This document shows positions 1 to 8,204 of a stretch of 36,008 bases of DNA, piece by piece. How positions within the stretch are numbered: position 1 is the stretch's first letter; every line of letters begins with the position of its first letter. The translations under genes were made by a program, and so were the position numbers. The notes under the pieces are model-generated. The model was not told the origin of the DNA. It made no database searches and saw only the letters and a program-made list of their open reading frames with translations. The stretch spans positions 1-36,008 of the forward strand of contig CANQLG010000017.1 of the NCBI GenBank assembly GCA_947624645.1. The letters run 5' to 3'. The DNA is from Candidatus Gastranaerophilales bacterium. GTDB lineage: Bacteria; Cyanobacteriota; Vampirovibrionia; Gastranaerophilales; Gastranaerophilaceae.

Positions 1-5
1 TTTCC

Positions 6-158
6 GAAATAATCAAACTAAGCGTACACTTCAAACACACAGCCGAAATGCAGACAGGGGAATAGTTTTAATTCAACACCACCGTAATAATCATACTAAC
101 CGTTTATCCAAAAAAAGTCCAAAAAGACCGTTTTGTAAACGGGTAGTTTGATTATTTC
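6..158. repeat. Nested inverted repeats in non-coding leader
   Basis: Positions 1-285 hold no convincing gene. They do contain a repeated motif: a 15-base sequence GAAATAATCAAACTA at 6-20 has a perfect inverted copy at 144-158. A third, imperfect copy at 86-106 (AATAATCATACTAACCG followed by TTTA) pairs with 136-156 with only two mismatches. A short hairpin CCGTTT/AAACGG sits at 128-142 inside the right arm. The layout could be a structured RNA, the end of a small mobile element, or a degenerate repeat. I cannot name it. Confidence 0.5.
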
Positions 159-285
159 CGACAGCTAAAACCCAAACAGGAAGCCAACTTTCCGAAAAAA
201 GCAAACTACTCAATTAACTACAGAGGGATTGCGACTGGTACCTTTTTTTTGTATTGTTCTGTTCTTTTACAACTACAATAACTAC

Positions 286-314
286 AAAAAAGCCCTTGAA
301 AAATTCAAGAGCTT
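286..314 (-). terminator. Rho-independent terminator of tRNA-Gln
   Basis: On the minus strand AAGCTCTTGAA and TTCAAGGGCTT form a stem around a three-base T loop, followed by a run of six T. It begins a few bases past the CCA end of the tRNA-Gln gene, so it ends that transcript. Confidence 0.8.
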
Positions 315-318
315 TACT

Positions 319-394
319 TGGCTGGGACGGAAGGATTCGAACCTCCGAGATGCCTGGACCAAAACCAGGTGCCTTACCACTTGGCGACGTCCCA
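319..394 (-). tRNA. tRNA-Gln (anticodon TTG)
   Basis: Read on the minus strand, a 7-bp acceptor stem TGGGACG/CGTCCCA encloses D, anticodon and T arms. The anticodon stem CCTGG/CCAGG carries the loop TTTTGGT, giving anticodon TTG, which reads CAA glutamine codons. The T arm contains GGTTCGAATCC. The discriminator is G and the CCA tail is encoded at 319-321. Length is 76 nt with CCA. It has its own promoter and terminator and so is a single-gene unit. Confidence 0.95.
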
Positions 395-411
395 TCAACT
401 TTGACTATTAT

Positions 412-440
412 ATATTATTAAGACCATAATCAAAAGTCAA
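412..440 (-). promoter_or_regulatory. Sigma-70-type promoter for tRNA-Gln
   Basis: On the minus strand a -35 TTGACT (435-440) and a -10 TAATAT (412-417) are separated by exactly 17 bases. Transcription would start near 405, about ten bases before the mature tRNA 5' end at 394. The tRNA-Ser promoter in this window uses the same -10 hexamer and spacing. Confidence 0.65.
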
Positions 441-519
441 GATTTTTTATTTATATAGTGTATACTTTTATCTGTTTTTATGCCTTAATATAATAAAAAA
501 AGATAAAAGGAATAAAATT

Positions 520-1173
520 ATGCAAGCAAGACGAGCAGCTCGAGAATTAGCGTTAATACTTTTTTCTCAACTGGATACAATTCAAGATAATAAGTGGAAT
601 TTTCAAGATATTATATTAAAGTCTGTAAGAACTTTAACAAATAATTCAGCAGATGAACTAAATTCGGTTACAAATTCAATATTAGAGATAAAAGAATATA
701 TCAGAGAATATGAAGCAAATCATCCGGATAATTTAGAACGCCCGATAGATGTTTCAGACATGCCAGTCCCCGTTCCTATGACATCAGATATGCAAAACAA
801 GCTTGATGAGCTTTTAAATATAGCAGAAAAAGCCATGTTAGCAATAGAGATAGCAGAAATGGCGGCCTTAGAAGAAAATTCCGAGGTTAAAAACTATATA
901 GTAAAAATTACCAACGAGTATAAAAAACATAAAGAAGATATAGATGAACAAATAAAAAAATTTGCATTAGGGTGGGATATTAACAGGCTTGTCAAAATGG
1001 ATAAGGACATATTAAGAATTGCAATTTGCGAATTATTATATGTAAATGATGCACCCTTAAAAGTTGTAATAGATGAAGCGGTTGAACTTGCAAAGAAATA
1101 TTCTACCGAAGATTCGGGTGCCTTTGTTAACGGAATTTTAGGCAAAGTTGTTATTGAAAATAATTTAAAATAA
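520..1173 (+). CDS. nusB: Transcription antitermination factor NusB
   Basis: NusB binds boxA RNA with NusE/S10 and joins the antitermination complex on rRNA operons. At 217 residues it is longer than the roughly 140 residues of E. coli NusB. The N-terminus MQARRAARELALILFSQL matches the first helix of the family and looks like the cyanobacterial version. The C-terminal half holds the typical core, with KMDKDILRIAICELLY near residues 165-180, then VVIDEAVELAKKYS and GAFVNGILGKV. Residues of about 55-125 form an acidic helical insertion, a feature I associate with cyanobacterial NusB. The ATG follows AAAAGGA. ftsY begins 15 bases downstream, so the two genes are probably co-transcribed. Confidence 0.93.
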   Translation: MQARRAARELALILFSQLDTIQDNKWNFQDIILKSVRTLTNNSADELNSVTNSILEIKEYIREYEANHPDNLERPIDVSDMPVPVPMTSDMQNKLDELLNIAEKAMLAIEIAEMAALEENSEVKNYIVKITNEYKKHKEDIDEQIKKFALGWDINRLVKMDKDILRIAICELLYVNDAPLKVVIDEAVELAKKYSTEDSGAFVNGILGKVVIENNLK

Positions 1174-1188
1174 CTTTAGGGTAAGTTT

Positions 1189-2160
1189 ATGTTTAACTTT
1201 TTCAAAAGAAATGAAACAGGCACTAATCAGCCAGAAGATGATAAACCGAAATCTTTCTGGAATTTTTCGTTTGAAAATTTAAAGAAAACTATATCAAATA
1301 CTACTCAAAATCTTGTTAATAATGTTGTATCTAATGTGGAAGAAGAAGAAGTTTTTGATGATTTTATTTTGGATGATATGGAAGATTTACTTATAAAAGC
1401 AGATTTAGGAGTAAATTTGGCTTCTTCCATTACCGATAAACTGAGGAAACAAACTAAAGTAAAACCTTCGCAAATAAAGGAATTTTTAAAAGAAGAATTT
1501 ACAAAGATAATAAACACGGCAGGAAATAGCGAACTCAATTATAAAGACGACTCATTAAATATATACTTTATAACGGGAGTAAACGGAGCAGGAAAAACTA
1601 CGTTAATTGCCAAGCTTGCAAATAATTTCAGACTATCAGGTAAAAAAGTGCTTTTAGCGGCAGGCGATACATTTAGGGCTGCTGCCGAAGAGCAGCTTGA
1701 TATATGGGCAAAACGGGCACAAGTTGATATCGTAAGAAAAGACGGTATTGATGCGGCTGCTGTTGTTTTTGATGCCATAAAAAAAGCTCAAAATGAAAAC
1801 TATGATGTTTTAATTATTGATACGGCAGGCAGATTACACAATAAGCATAATTTAATGGAGGAGTTAAATAAAATAAAATCCGTTATAGATAAGCTTGCAC
1901 CTGACTCTTTACGTGAAAGTATGCTTGTTTTAGATGCAAACACAGGTCAAAACGGATTATCTCAAGCAAAATTATTTACTCAAGCTGTAAATTTAACTTC
2001 AGTAGGACTTACAAAACTTGATGGCAGTGCAAAAGGAGGTATCATAATTGCAATTGCCAAAGAATTTAATTTACCTGTTAAACTTATTGGCGTAGGCGAA
2101 AAGCTTGAAGACTTAAAATTGTTTAATTCTGATGACTTTATTAAAGCTCTATTTGAATAA
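1189..2160 (+). CDS. ftsY: Signal recognition particle receptor FtsY
   Basis: FtsY is the membrane-associated GTPase that docks SRP-ribosome complexes at the Sec translocon. The 323-residue protein has a short N-terminal A region (1-50, partly acidic), a helical N domain (about 50-115) and the G domain. Visible GTPase motifs are GVNGAGKTT at 130-138, GDTFRAAAEEQL at 159-170, DTAGR at 211-215 and TKLDGSAKGG at 275-284. The closing GVGEKLEDL segment is typical. The ATG follows a weak AGGG. Its last 12 bases overlap the convergent 3' end of cdsA. Confidence 0.96.
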   Translation: MFNFFKRNETGTNQPEDDKPKSFWNFSFENLKKTISNTTQNLVNNVVSNVEEEEVFDDFILDDMEDLLIKADLGVNLASSITDKLRKQTKVKPSQIKEFLKEEFTKIINTAGNSELNYKDDSLNIYFITGVNGAGKTTLIAKLANNFRLSGKKVLLAAGDTFRAAAEEQLDIWAKRAQVDIVRKDGIDAAAVVFDAIKKAQNENYDVLIIDTAGRLHNKHNLMEELNKIKSVIDKLAPDSLRESMLVLDANTGQNGLSQAKLFTQAVNLTSVGLTKLDGSAKGGIIIAIAKEFNLPVKLIGVGEKLEDLKLFNSDDFIKALFE

Positions 2161-2943
2161 CAGAATAAATAAAATACAATAATATGCGGCGGGTGCCGAG
2201 AAGATAAATGCATCCACTCTATCCAATATTCCGCCGTAGTCTAAAAACAGATTACTGCTGTGCTTTATTCCCAAATCTCTTTTTATTAGCGATATTGTTA
2301 AATCTCCTATTTGAGAGAATATTGAAATTATAATGCCCAATAATAAGCACTGCCATACTTTAAATATCGGAATTAAACAACAACACACAATGCAAGAAAA
2401 AAACAAATTTGATACTGAACCTGCTACTGTTTTATTGGGACTTATTTGCGGCGATAATAATTTATTTTTAAATTTAGGTCCTATTTTAGATGCTGCAAAA
2501 TCACCAACCATAACTGTCAATATATAAGTTAATATAATTTTCATATTATCCTGAGGATATACATAAAATAATTTAACTATATACAAAGTACAAAATATAA
2601 ATATAAAGCCCATAATTGTTGAAAAAGAGTTCAACATATAAGGTTTTTTATTTGTTATTATTGTATATAAGAATGTCATAAATATTCCTGCAACAAGAAC
2701 AGGTGTCACCCATTCTAATTTATTATATATATATAAATAAGCAAGTATTATCCCTATAATTTCGGGTATAAAATAATATATTTCAATATTTTTAAGTTTA
2801 GACATTAATCGATATTCCGTTAGCGTGCAAATAATAAACACCAAAGATAATATAAATAAAGCAATTTTAGATAAGATAATAGCCGAAATAATTAACCCCA
2901 GTGTTATAAACCCAAGAGAATATCTTATAAATTTATGATTCAT
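2149..2943 (-). CDS. cdsA: Phosphatidate cytidylyltransferase CdsA
   Basis: CdsA makes CDP-diacylglycerol from phosphatidate and CTP in the inner membrane, the branch point for phospholipid synthesis. The 264-residue protein is polytopic, with about seven hydrophobic segments. The family signature sits at the C-terminus: SQIGDLTISLIKRDLGIK followed by YGGILDRVD. The two aspartates expected to bind metal (GDL and LDR, 27 residues apart) are present. Two usually conserved positions differ: the KD of the signature reads KH, and HGG reads YGG. The start has GAGG six bases upstream. It follows lrgB by 33 bases, which suggests an lrgA-lrgB-cdsA transcript. Confidence 0.92.
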   Translation of the reverse strand: MNHKFIRYSLGFITLGLIISAIILSKIALFILSLVFIICTLTEYRLMSKLKNIEIYYFIPEIIGIILAYLYIYNKLEWVTPVLVAGIFMTFLYTIITNKKPYMLNSFSTIMGFIFIFCTLYIVKLFYVYPQDNMKIILTYILTVMVGDFAASKIGPKFKNKLLSPQISPNKTVAGSVSNLFFSCIVCCCLIPIFKVWQCLLLGIIISIFSQIGDLTISLIKRDLGIKHSSNLFLDYGGILDRVDAFIFSAPAAYYCILFILLFK

Positions 2944-2976
2944 TACTGCCTCTTATTAGTATTCAAATTTTAACAT

Positions 2977-3645
2977 TTAAAATATATAAATACAAATAAT
3001 AGTAGTAATAATTCCAATAATAATTAAAGCCAATGTAGCCATAACCACTTGTTTTGGTCTGTTTTTTTCAATACAACTTGAAGTACCCAATACATGGCTT
3101 GCAGCACCAATAGCGAGTCCGATAGATATATCACTTTTAATATGAAATAATTTTAAGAGTTTATGACCGAATACGGCACCATATATGCCGGTTAAAGCAA
3201 CAATACAAGCTGTAAGTTCGGGTATTCCGCCAATTGCTTTAGATATTTCAAGGGCAATAGGTGTAGTAACAGACTTTGGCATTAAAGATGTTATTATTTG
3301 CCAATCCGAATGAAATACTTTTCCGATAAAATAGCTGGTAATAAGTGCCGTAGCAGTTCCTATTATAAATCCCGTATATATTGCACGTTTATTTTTTGTA
3401 AGAAGCCCTATATTTTCCGACAAAGGATAACCTAATGCAATTGTCGCAGGACCTAAAAGGAGCGTAAGAAAACAAGCTGATTCATTATATTGTGTATAAT
3501 TTGTTTTAAATAAATATATAATCATTATTAAAATTATGCCCGCCAAAACATTCGGATTTATAAATTTAAGTTTTGGAAAACTCCTTAACCAAACTGCAAT
3601 TTCATAAACAATAACCGTTGTTATAAGACCCCACAAGTTAATCAT
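2977..3645 (-). CDS. lrgB: LrgB/CidB family membrane protein
   Basis: LrgB family proteins pair with LrgA and have been described as antiholin-like regulators, as pyruvate transporters in some Gram-positives, and as the glycolate/glycerate carrier of plastids (PLGG1, an LrgA-LrgB fusion). The 222-residue protein is almost entirely hydrophobic. It carries the family core PKSVTTPIALEISKAIGG, then GIPELTA and GAVFG, and ends with an ALGTSS-like stretch (HVLGTSSCIE). It overlaps the end of lrgA by eight bases, so translation is probably coupled. The transported molecule cannot be told from sequence. Confidence 0.9.
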   Translation of the reverse strand: MINLWGLITTVIVYEIAVWLRSFPKLKFINPNVLAGIILIMIIYLFKTNYTQYNESACFLTLLLGPATIALGYPLSENIGLLTKNKRAIYTGFIIGTATALITSYFIGKVFHSDWQIITSLMPKSVTTPIALEISKAIGGIPELTACIVALTGIYGAVFGHKLLKLFHIKSDISIGLAIGAASHVLGTSSCIEKNRPKQVVMATLALIIIGIITTIICIYIF

Positions 3646-4030
3646 GCCTGATTTCCCTTATTTTTTGGAATCTTACATATTTTATAATGTTATCAACAAT
3701 TATTGCGGTTAAAAGCAGAGTTAATGTAGCCGTTAATATTATATTTATTAATATAGGAATGAGATTTTTTTCTATAATTCCATAATATATAATTATTCCG
3801 ACAAATAACGGTACAAACAGAAGCGGCATATTTTTTAAAAGTAATTCACAAATATCTTTTACCCATTCTTTTTTTATAATATTCAATTGTAAAAGGCACG
3901 CAAAAACAATCAAACCCAATATCGGAGCAGGCAATATAAGATTTAAATGTTTAACTAAAATATTACATAAATATTGAATTGCAAAAATTATAATAAATCC
4001 TGATGTTAATTTATAAATACGGCTAAACAT
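3638..4030 (-). CDS. lrgA: LrgA/CidA family holin-like protein
   Basis: A 130-residue protein with four predicted membrane segments and the family motif LPAPILGLIVF near residues 32-42, followed by the NMPLLFVPLFVGII segment near 68-81. LrgA works with LrgB in one membrane system. The gene is the first of the apparent lrgA-lrgB-cdsA operon and is divergent from the radical-SAM gene at 4098, with 67 bases between the starts. I see no LytSR-type regulator nearby. Confidence 0.88.
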   Translation of the reverse strand: MFSRIYKLTSGFIIIFAIQYLCNILVKHLNLILPAPILGLIVFACLLQLNIIKKEWVKDICELLLKNMPLLFVPLFVGIIIYYGIIEKNLIPILINIILTATLTLLLTAIIVDNIIKYVRFQKIREIRHD

Positions 4031-4068
4031 AATTAGTATTTTAACATGAAAAAAATTATAATTTTTAG

Positions 4069-4074
4069 TATAAT
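4069..4074 (+). promoter_or_regulatory. Putative -10 box for first radical-SAM gene
   Basis: A perfect TATAAT lies 23 bases before the ATG at 4098, in the 67-base divergent gap with lrgA. No convincing -35 is seen at 16-18 bases upstream; TTAACA at 4041-4046 is 22 bases away. The ribosome-binding site would be AAGGG at about 4083. Confidence 0.4.
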
Positions 4075-4097
4075 TTACACAAAAGGGAATAATACCA

Positions 4098-5165
4098 ATG
4101 AGTTATAAATATGACTTTTGCCCTCTGCCATTTTCTGAAATGGAAATAGTAAGAGACGGGAATATATATTTATGTTGTCCGAGCTGGAATAATTTTTATT
4201 CTATCGGAAATATCTATACTCATAGTCTGGAAGAAATATGGAACTCTACCGAAGCAATTGAGTTCAGAAAAAAAATATTAAATAATGATTATTCATTATG
4301 CAGAATAGATAAATGCTGTTTATTACACAATAGAAATTTTTTCTCTGATTTTAAAATAGATACACCGCCCAAAGACGGACATCTTGATACAATGCCAATG
4401 CTGGTTAAATTCGGCTACGATTATGAATGTAATATAGCCTGCAAAATATGCAGAGATAAAGTAAAAAGATTATCCGATGAAGAATTAAAAATATTAGATG
4501 ATAAAATAGAATCTTTTTTCCTTCCGTTGTTAAAGACCGCAAAAATTCTTGTTATTAATACCCATGGTGATCCTTTCGGTTCAAGACACAGCTGCAAATT
4601 AATACAAAGAGCAATCGAAACATATCCGGATTTGAAATTTGATTTTACAACAAATGGTCTTTTATGCAACGAAGGAACATTTAAAAGATTAAATATCACT
4701 CCTGAAAAAATAGATAAAATAAGAGTTTCAATCCATGCTGCGACAGCTAAAACATACGGTAAAATGGTTACTCATGGTGAATTGATGTTTGATAAATTAA
4801 TGGAAAATATGCAATATTTATCTGAATTAAAAAAGGAACACCATTTTACATTTTTGATGAATTTTGTAGTTACTTCGTTAAATTACAAGGAAATGCCCGC
4901 TTTTGTTGATATGGCAGAAAAATATAATGCATATCCTATTTTTTGGGAATATAAAGAAGATAGTGTAGGTTATAACGCTCATTTAGAAAATTTATCAATT
5001 ACAGATCCAAAACATAAAGAACATAACGAACTCATTAAAGTTTTAAAACATCCTAATATGTATAAACACAATGACAATTTGTATCCCATTTTACTTGAGA
5101 TTCAAAATAAACCTGTTGAAACTTTATTGGATAAATTATTAAACAAATTTAAGGGGAAGAAATAA
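4098..5165 (+). CDS. Radical-SAM protein with N-terminal SPASM-like domain (A1)
   Basis: A 355-residue protein with two iron-sulfur regions. The radical-SAM cluster motif is C111-NIA-C115-KI-C118, which would bind the SAM-cleaving [4Fe-4S] cluster. A GGEP-like element appears as HGDPFGS. In front of it, residues 8-74 look like a SPASM auxiliary-cluster domain: C8, the C26-C27 pair, YSIGNIY, an EIWNS tryptophan segment, then C68 and C73. In most SPASM enzymes this domain follows the radical-SAM core, so the order is permuted. It is closely similar to the protein at 8205 (A2). The next gene begins two bases after its stop. The substrate is unknown; peptide modification is one possibility. Confidence 0.85.
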   Translation: MSYKYDFCPLPFSEMEIVRDGNIYLCCPSWNNFYSIGNIYTHSLEEIWNSTEAIEFRKKILNNDYSLCRIDKCCLLHNRNFFSDFKIDTPPKDGHLDTMPMLVKFGYDYECNIACKICRDKVKRLSDEELKILDDKIESFFLPLLKTAKILVINTHGDPFGSRHSCKLIQRAIETYPDLKFDFTTNGLLCNEGTFKRLNITPEKIDKIRVSIHAATAKTYGKMVTHGELMFDKLMENMQYLSELKKEHHFTFLMNFVVTSLNYKEMPAFVDMAEKYNAYPIFWEYKEDSVGYNAHLENLSITDPKHKEHNELIKVLKHPNMYKHNDNLYPILLEIQNKPVETLLDKLLNKFKGKK

Positions 5166-5167
5166 AG

Positions 5168-6142
5168 ATGTTTTGCTCACAGCCTTTTAACAGAATTGAA
5201 ATTTTTGCGAACGGAAATGTTTTTACCTGCTGTCCCGAATATATTAATAATTATTCGATTGGTAATATATATGAAACTCCGTTTAAAGATATATGGAACG
5301 GTGAAAGAGCAAAATTAATAAGAGAAAAAATACTAAATGGCGATTATACAATATGTAATAATATATGTAACCTAAAAAATAATAATTGTACAAATGAAAA
5401 ATATTTTTCCGAAACGGTAGAAGAATATCCCTCGGAAGTATCAATAAGTTCTGACTGTACCTGTAATGTAAGATGCCGAATATGCAGGGATGAATATAAA
5501 CATTCCACATATAACAAAGAAGATTTAGAAGAAGAAATAAACAAAATATGGATTCCGATATTCAAAAATGCTAAAATACTCAAGTTTGGTATAAGCGGTG
5601 AGCCGTTTGCAAGTTTAAAAGAAAAAATGATAATAAAAAAGGCTCAAGAAGTATATCCTGATATAAAATTTCATTTTCATACAAACGGAATCTTAGGTAA
5701 TGAAAAATTACTTAAAGAACTAAATGTATATAATAAAACAGAAATAATGACAGTATCGCTGCATTCTGCAACCAGATGGACATACAATAGAGTAGTTGTA
5801 GGCGGTAATTGGGATAAGGTATTATCTAACTTAAAATTATACTCACAAATGAAAAAAGATAACCTATTACACCAATTCAGAATGATATTTGTTGTATATT
5901 CAGAAAATTATAAAGATATTCCCAAATTTGTAAAGCTGGCAAAAAAATATAATGCGACAGCTGAATTTTGGGCATTAATGAAAAATGATTTTAATGAAAT
6001 AGGAAGAAATTTTGATAAATATTCCATTATTAATGAAAATCATAAATATCATAAAAATCTTATTAAGATTCTAAAAGACCCGATTTTACAAAGCGAAAAC
6101 GTAGTTTTATATCCTGTATTAAAACAATTAATACAGAAATAA
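5168..6142 (+). CDS. Radical-SAM protein with N-terminal SPASM-like domain (B1)
   Basis: A 324-residue protein of the same build as its upstream neighbour: an N-terminal auxiliary-cluster region (C3, C21-C22, C63, C67, with YSIGNIY and DIWNG between) followed by the radical-SAM triad CNVRCRIC near residue 100 and a GEPFAS element. It belongs to a second subgroup shared with the gene at 7227; both contain FHFHTNGIL, MTVSLHSAT and a GRNFDKYSI or GKNFDKYSI element near the C-terminus. The ATG follows GGGGAAG, and only two bases separate it from A1, so the two are one transcript. The stop is three bases from that of the convergent gene C. The substrate is unknown. Confidence 0.85.
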   Translation: MFCSQPFNRIEIFANGNVFTCCPEYINNYSIGNIYETPFKDIWNGERAKLIREKILNGDYTICNNICNLKNNNCTNEKYFSETVEEYPSEVSISSDCTCNVRCRICRDEYKHSTYNKEDLEEEINKIWIPIFKNAKILKFGISGEPFASLKEKMIIKKAQEVYPDIKFHFHTNGILGNEKLLKELNVYNKTEIMTVSLHSATRWTYNRVVVGGNWDKVLSNLKLYSQMKKDNLLHQFRMIFVVYSENYKDIPKFVKLAKKYNATAEFWALMKNDFNEIGRNFDKYSIINENHKYHKNLIKILKDPILQSENVVLYPVLKQLIQK

Positions 6143-6144
6143 AA

Positions 6145-7164
6145 TTAATAACCGTCAGGGGTTCTGCCCTGTTCAAAAACACGTTTTGAAAATTCCCAAT
6201 AATGAGTTTTTATACCGAGTTCTTTTGTTCTTTTTTCAAAATAATTATATATATCATAATAATGTTTAGGTACATTCGGGTCATAGTGATGCCATTCAGG
6301 GAAAAATCGTTTAAAATTAATATCCATTTTGGCGTTTTTAATGCCTATATCAGAAATTACGTGAAGCCACTTTTCAACTTCTTCAATTGAATCATTTAAT
6401 CCGTCAAGAATAATATATTTAGCTATCAAAGCATCAGGAGCCTTTTTGGAACAACTGAGATACCGTTTTATATTGGCAACAACACTGTCAAAAGCATCTA
6501 TTCTTTTAATTTTTTTATATAATTCCTTTGAACCGCAATCAAGTGAAAAATCAAAATCAACACAAGGTGCTTCTTTTAAAGCACGTTCTATTCCCTCAGA
6601 ATAGAAAATGCAAGATGAATGGAATGACATCCGTCCCACACCATAATCAAGACAAAGATTGATAATATCTTCCGCCTCATCAAGCACGGTCAAATCACCA
6701 CCGACTAGTTCTATATGAGCATTTTTTGATATTTTTTTCTTTTTATATAACTCTTTTAGGTATCCTAAAACAGAATAATATTTACCCGCACTTTTATCCG
6801 TTTGCAAAAAATCCGCATGTGAACTCAAAACACAATAAACGCATCCGCAATTACATTGATCCCAATAATTTAAATATATTTCATCTATTAAAGAACTATC
6901 TGCCCATTTCTTTTTTTGTAAATCAATACACCCTTTGCAATTTTCGGGAACAATACCTTTTTTACAATCATTTATAATATTTTTTCTGGTATGTTCAATT
7001 TTTTTCCAATCGATTTTCCCACCCTTAAAATTATCATAAAAAATAACTCCGAGTTTGTTTGAACAGCACGTTGCAACGCTGTCATGCATAAAAGTAACCC
7101 CGCCTTGCAAAAACCTGCAAGATTCATATTCTTTTTCATTATTTTTTTTGAAAAATTCAAACAT
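6145..7164 (-). CDS. Radical-SAM protein with N-terminal cysteine domain (C)
   Basis: A 339-residue protein, a more distant relative of the four genes around it. An N-terminal cysteine region (C16, the C33-C34 pair, and three cysteines in NDCKKGIVPENCKGC) precedes the radical-SAM triad CNCGCVYC, followed by a GGDLT motif in the GGEP position and a FSLDCGSKELY segment. The start has GAGAGGG six bases upstream of the ATG. It lies reversed between the B1 and B2 genes, with a 62-base divergent promoter region shared with B2. The same permuted layout suggests related chemistry on another substrate or another step; this is inference. Confidence 0.82.
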   Translation of the reverse strand: MFEFFKKNNEKEYESCRFLQGGVTFMHDSVATCCSNKLGVIFYDNFKGGKIDWKKIEHTRKNIINDCKKGIVPENCKGCIDLQKKKWADSSLIDEIYLNYWDQCNCGCVYCVLSSHADFLQTDKSAGKYYSVLGYLKELYKKKKISKNAHIELVGGDLTVLDEAEDIINLCLDYGVGRMSFHSSCIFYSEGIERALKEAPCVDFDFSLDCGSKELYKKIKRIDAFDSVVANIKRYLSCSKKAPDALIAKYIILDGLNDSIEEVEKWLHVISDIGIKNAKMDINFKRFFPEWHHYDPNVPKHYYDIYNYFEKRTKELGIKTHYWEFSKRVFEQGRTPDGY

Positions 7165-7226
7165 TTATGCCCTCTCTTGATAAAAGATTAACATAAATGA
7201 TAATATAAAAAAATAAGGAGTTTAAA

Positions 7227-8186
7227 TTGTTTTGTAATCAACCTTTTAACAGAATAGAAATATATGAAAACGGAGATGTATATAATTGCTGCCCGCCTTT
7301 TATCAATAATTATTCCATCGGAAATATTTTTCAAACTCCGTTTGACGAAATATGGAACGGAGAAAAATCAAAACTGTTGAGAAGAAAGATCCTTAATGGA
7401 GATTTTTCTCAATGCGCAGATATTTGCAACAAAAAAAACGGTAATGATTATATTGACAATTGTTTTGGAGAAACAATAACAAAATACCCCGAAGAAATTT
7501 CAGTCAGTTCAGATAACACCTGTAATGTCAAATGCAAAATATGCAGGGATGAAAACTTTCATACCACATTCAATAAAGATACGCTGGAAAATGAAATAGA
7601 GACCATCTGGCTTCCGATATTTAAAGATGCAAAACTGCTAAGGTTCGGATGCAGCGGAGAACCTTTTGCCAGTTATAAAGAAATGCTTTTAATCAAAAAA
7701 GCTTCTCAAAAATATCCGAATTTAAAATTTCACTTTCATACAAACGGAATTTTGGCAGATGAAGCTTTATTAAGAAATTTAAACGTTTTTGATAAAATCG
7801 ATACAATGACGGTTTCACTTCATAGTGCAACATTTTGGACATATAATAAAATCGTAAGAAATGGTAATTGGCATAAGGTTATGTCAAATTTAAAATTATA
7901 CTCCTCAATGAAACTTAAAAAATTTAGAATGATTTTTTGTGTATATTCGGATAATTATAAAGAAATGCCTTCTTTTATAAAACTTACGAAAAAATTCAAT
8001 GCGATAGCCGAATTTTGGGCACTTAGACCGAATAATGCGTGCGAAGTAGGCAAAAATTTTGATAAATATTCAATAATTAACCCTAACCACAAATATCATA
8101 AAAACCTGATTAAAATATTACAGAATCCGATTTTTAATGATGAAAACGTCATTTTATACCCGGAACTGAAAAACCTGATACAATAA
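7227..8186 (+). CDS. Radical-SAM protein with N-terminal SPASM-like domain (B2)
   Basis: A 319-residue paralogue of B1 (5168). The N-terminal region has C3, a CC pair at 21-22, YSIGNIF and EIWNG, and two further cysteines near 63-67; the radical-SAM triad is CNVKCKIC and the GGEP-like element GEPFAS. Translation starts at TTG: an AAGGAG sits six bases before TTG 7227, and the next residues align with the B1 start. It is followed 18 bases later by A2, repeating the A/B pair found at 4098-6142 but in opposite order. The substrate is unknown. Confidence 0.85.
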   Translation: MFCNQPFNRIEIYENGDVYNCCPPFINNYSIGNIFQTPFDEIWNGEKSKLLRRKILNGDFSQCADICNKKNGNDYIDNCFGETITKYPEEISVSSDNTCNVKCKICRDENFHTTFNKDTLENEIETIWLPIFKDAKLLRFGCSGEPFASYKEMLLIKKASQKYPNLKFHFHTNGILADEALLRNLNVFDKIDTMTVSLHSATFWTYNKIVRNGNWHKVMSNLKLYSSMKLKKFRMIFCVYSDNYKEMPSFIKLTKKFNAIAEFWALRPNNACEVGKNFDKYSIINPNHKYHKNLIKILQNPIFNDENVILYPELKNLIQ

Positions 8187-8204
8187 ATTTGAGGAAATAA
8201 TAAA

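Noticed and set aside
229-429. 66-residue frame across the tRNA-Gln region
   Set aside because: It lies over the terminator and the whole tRNA-Gln gene on the opposite strand and has no family resemblance.
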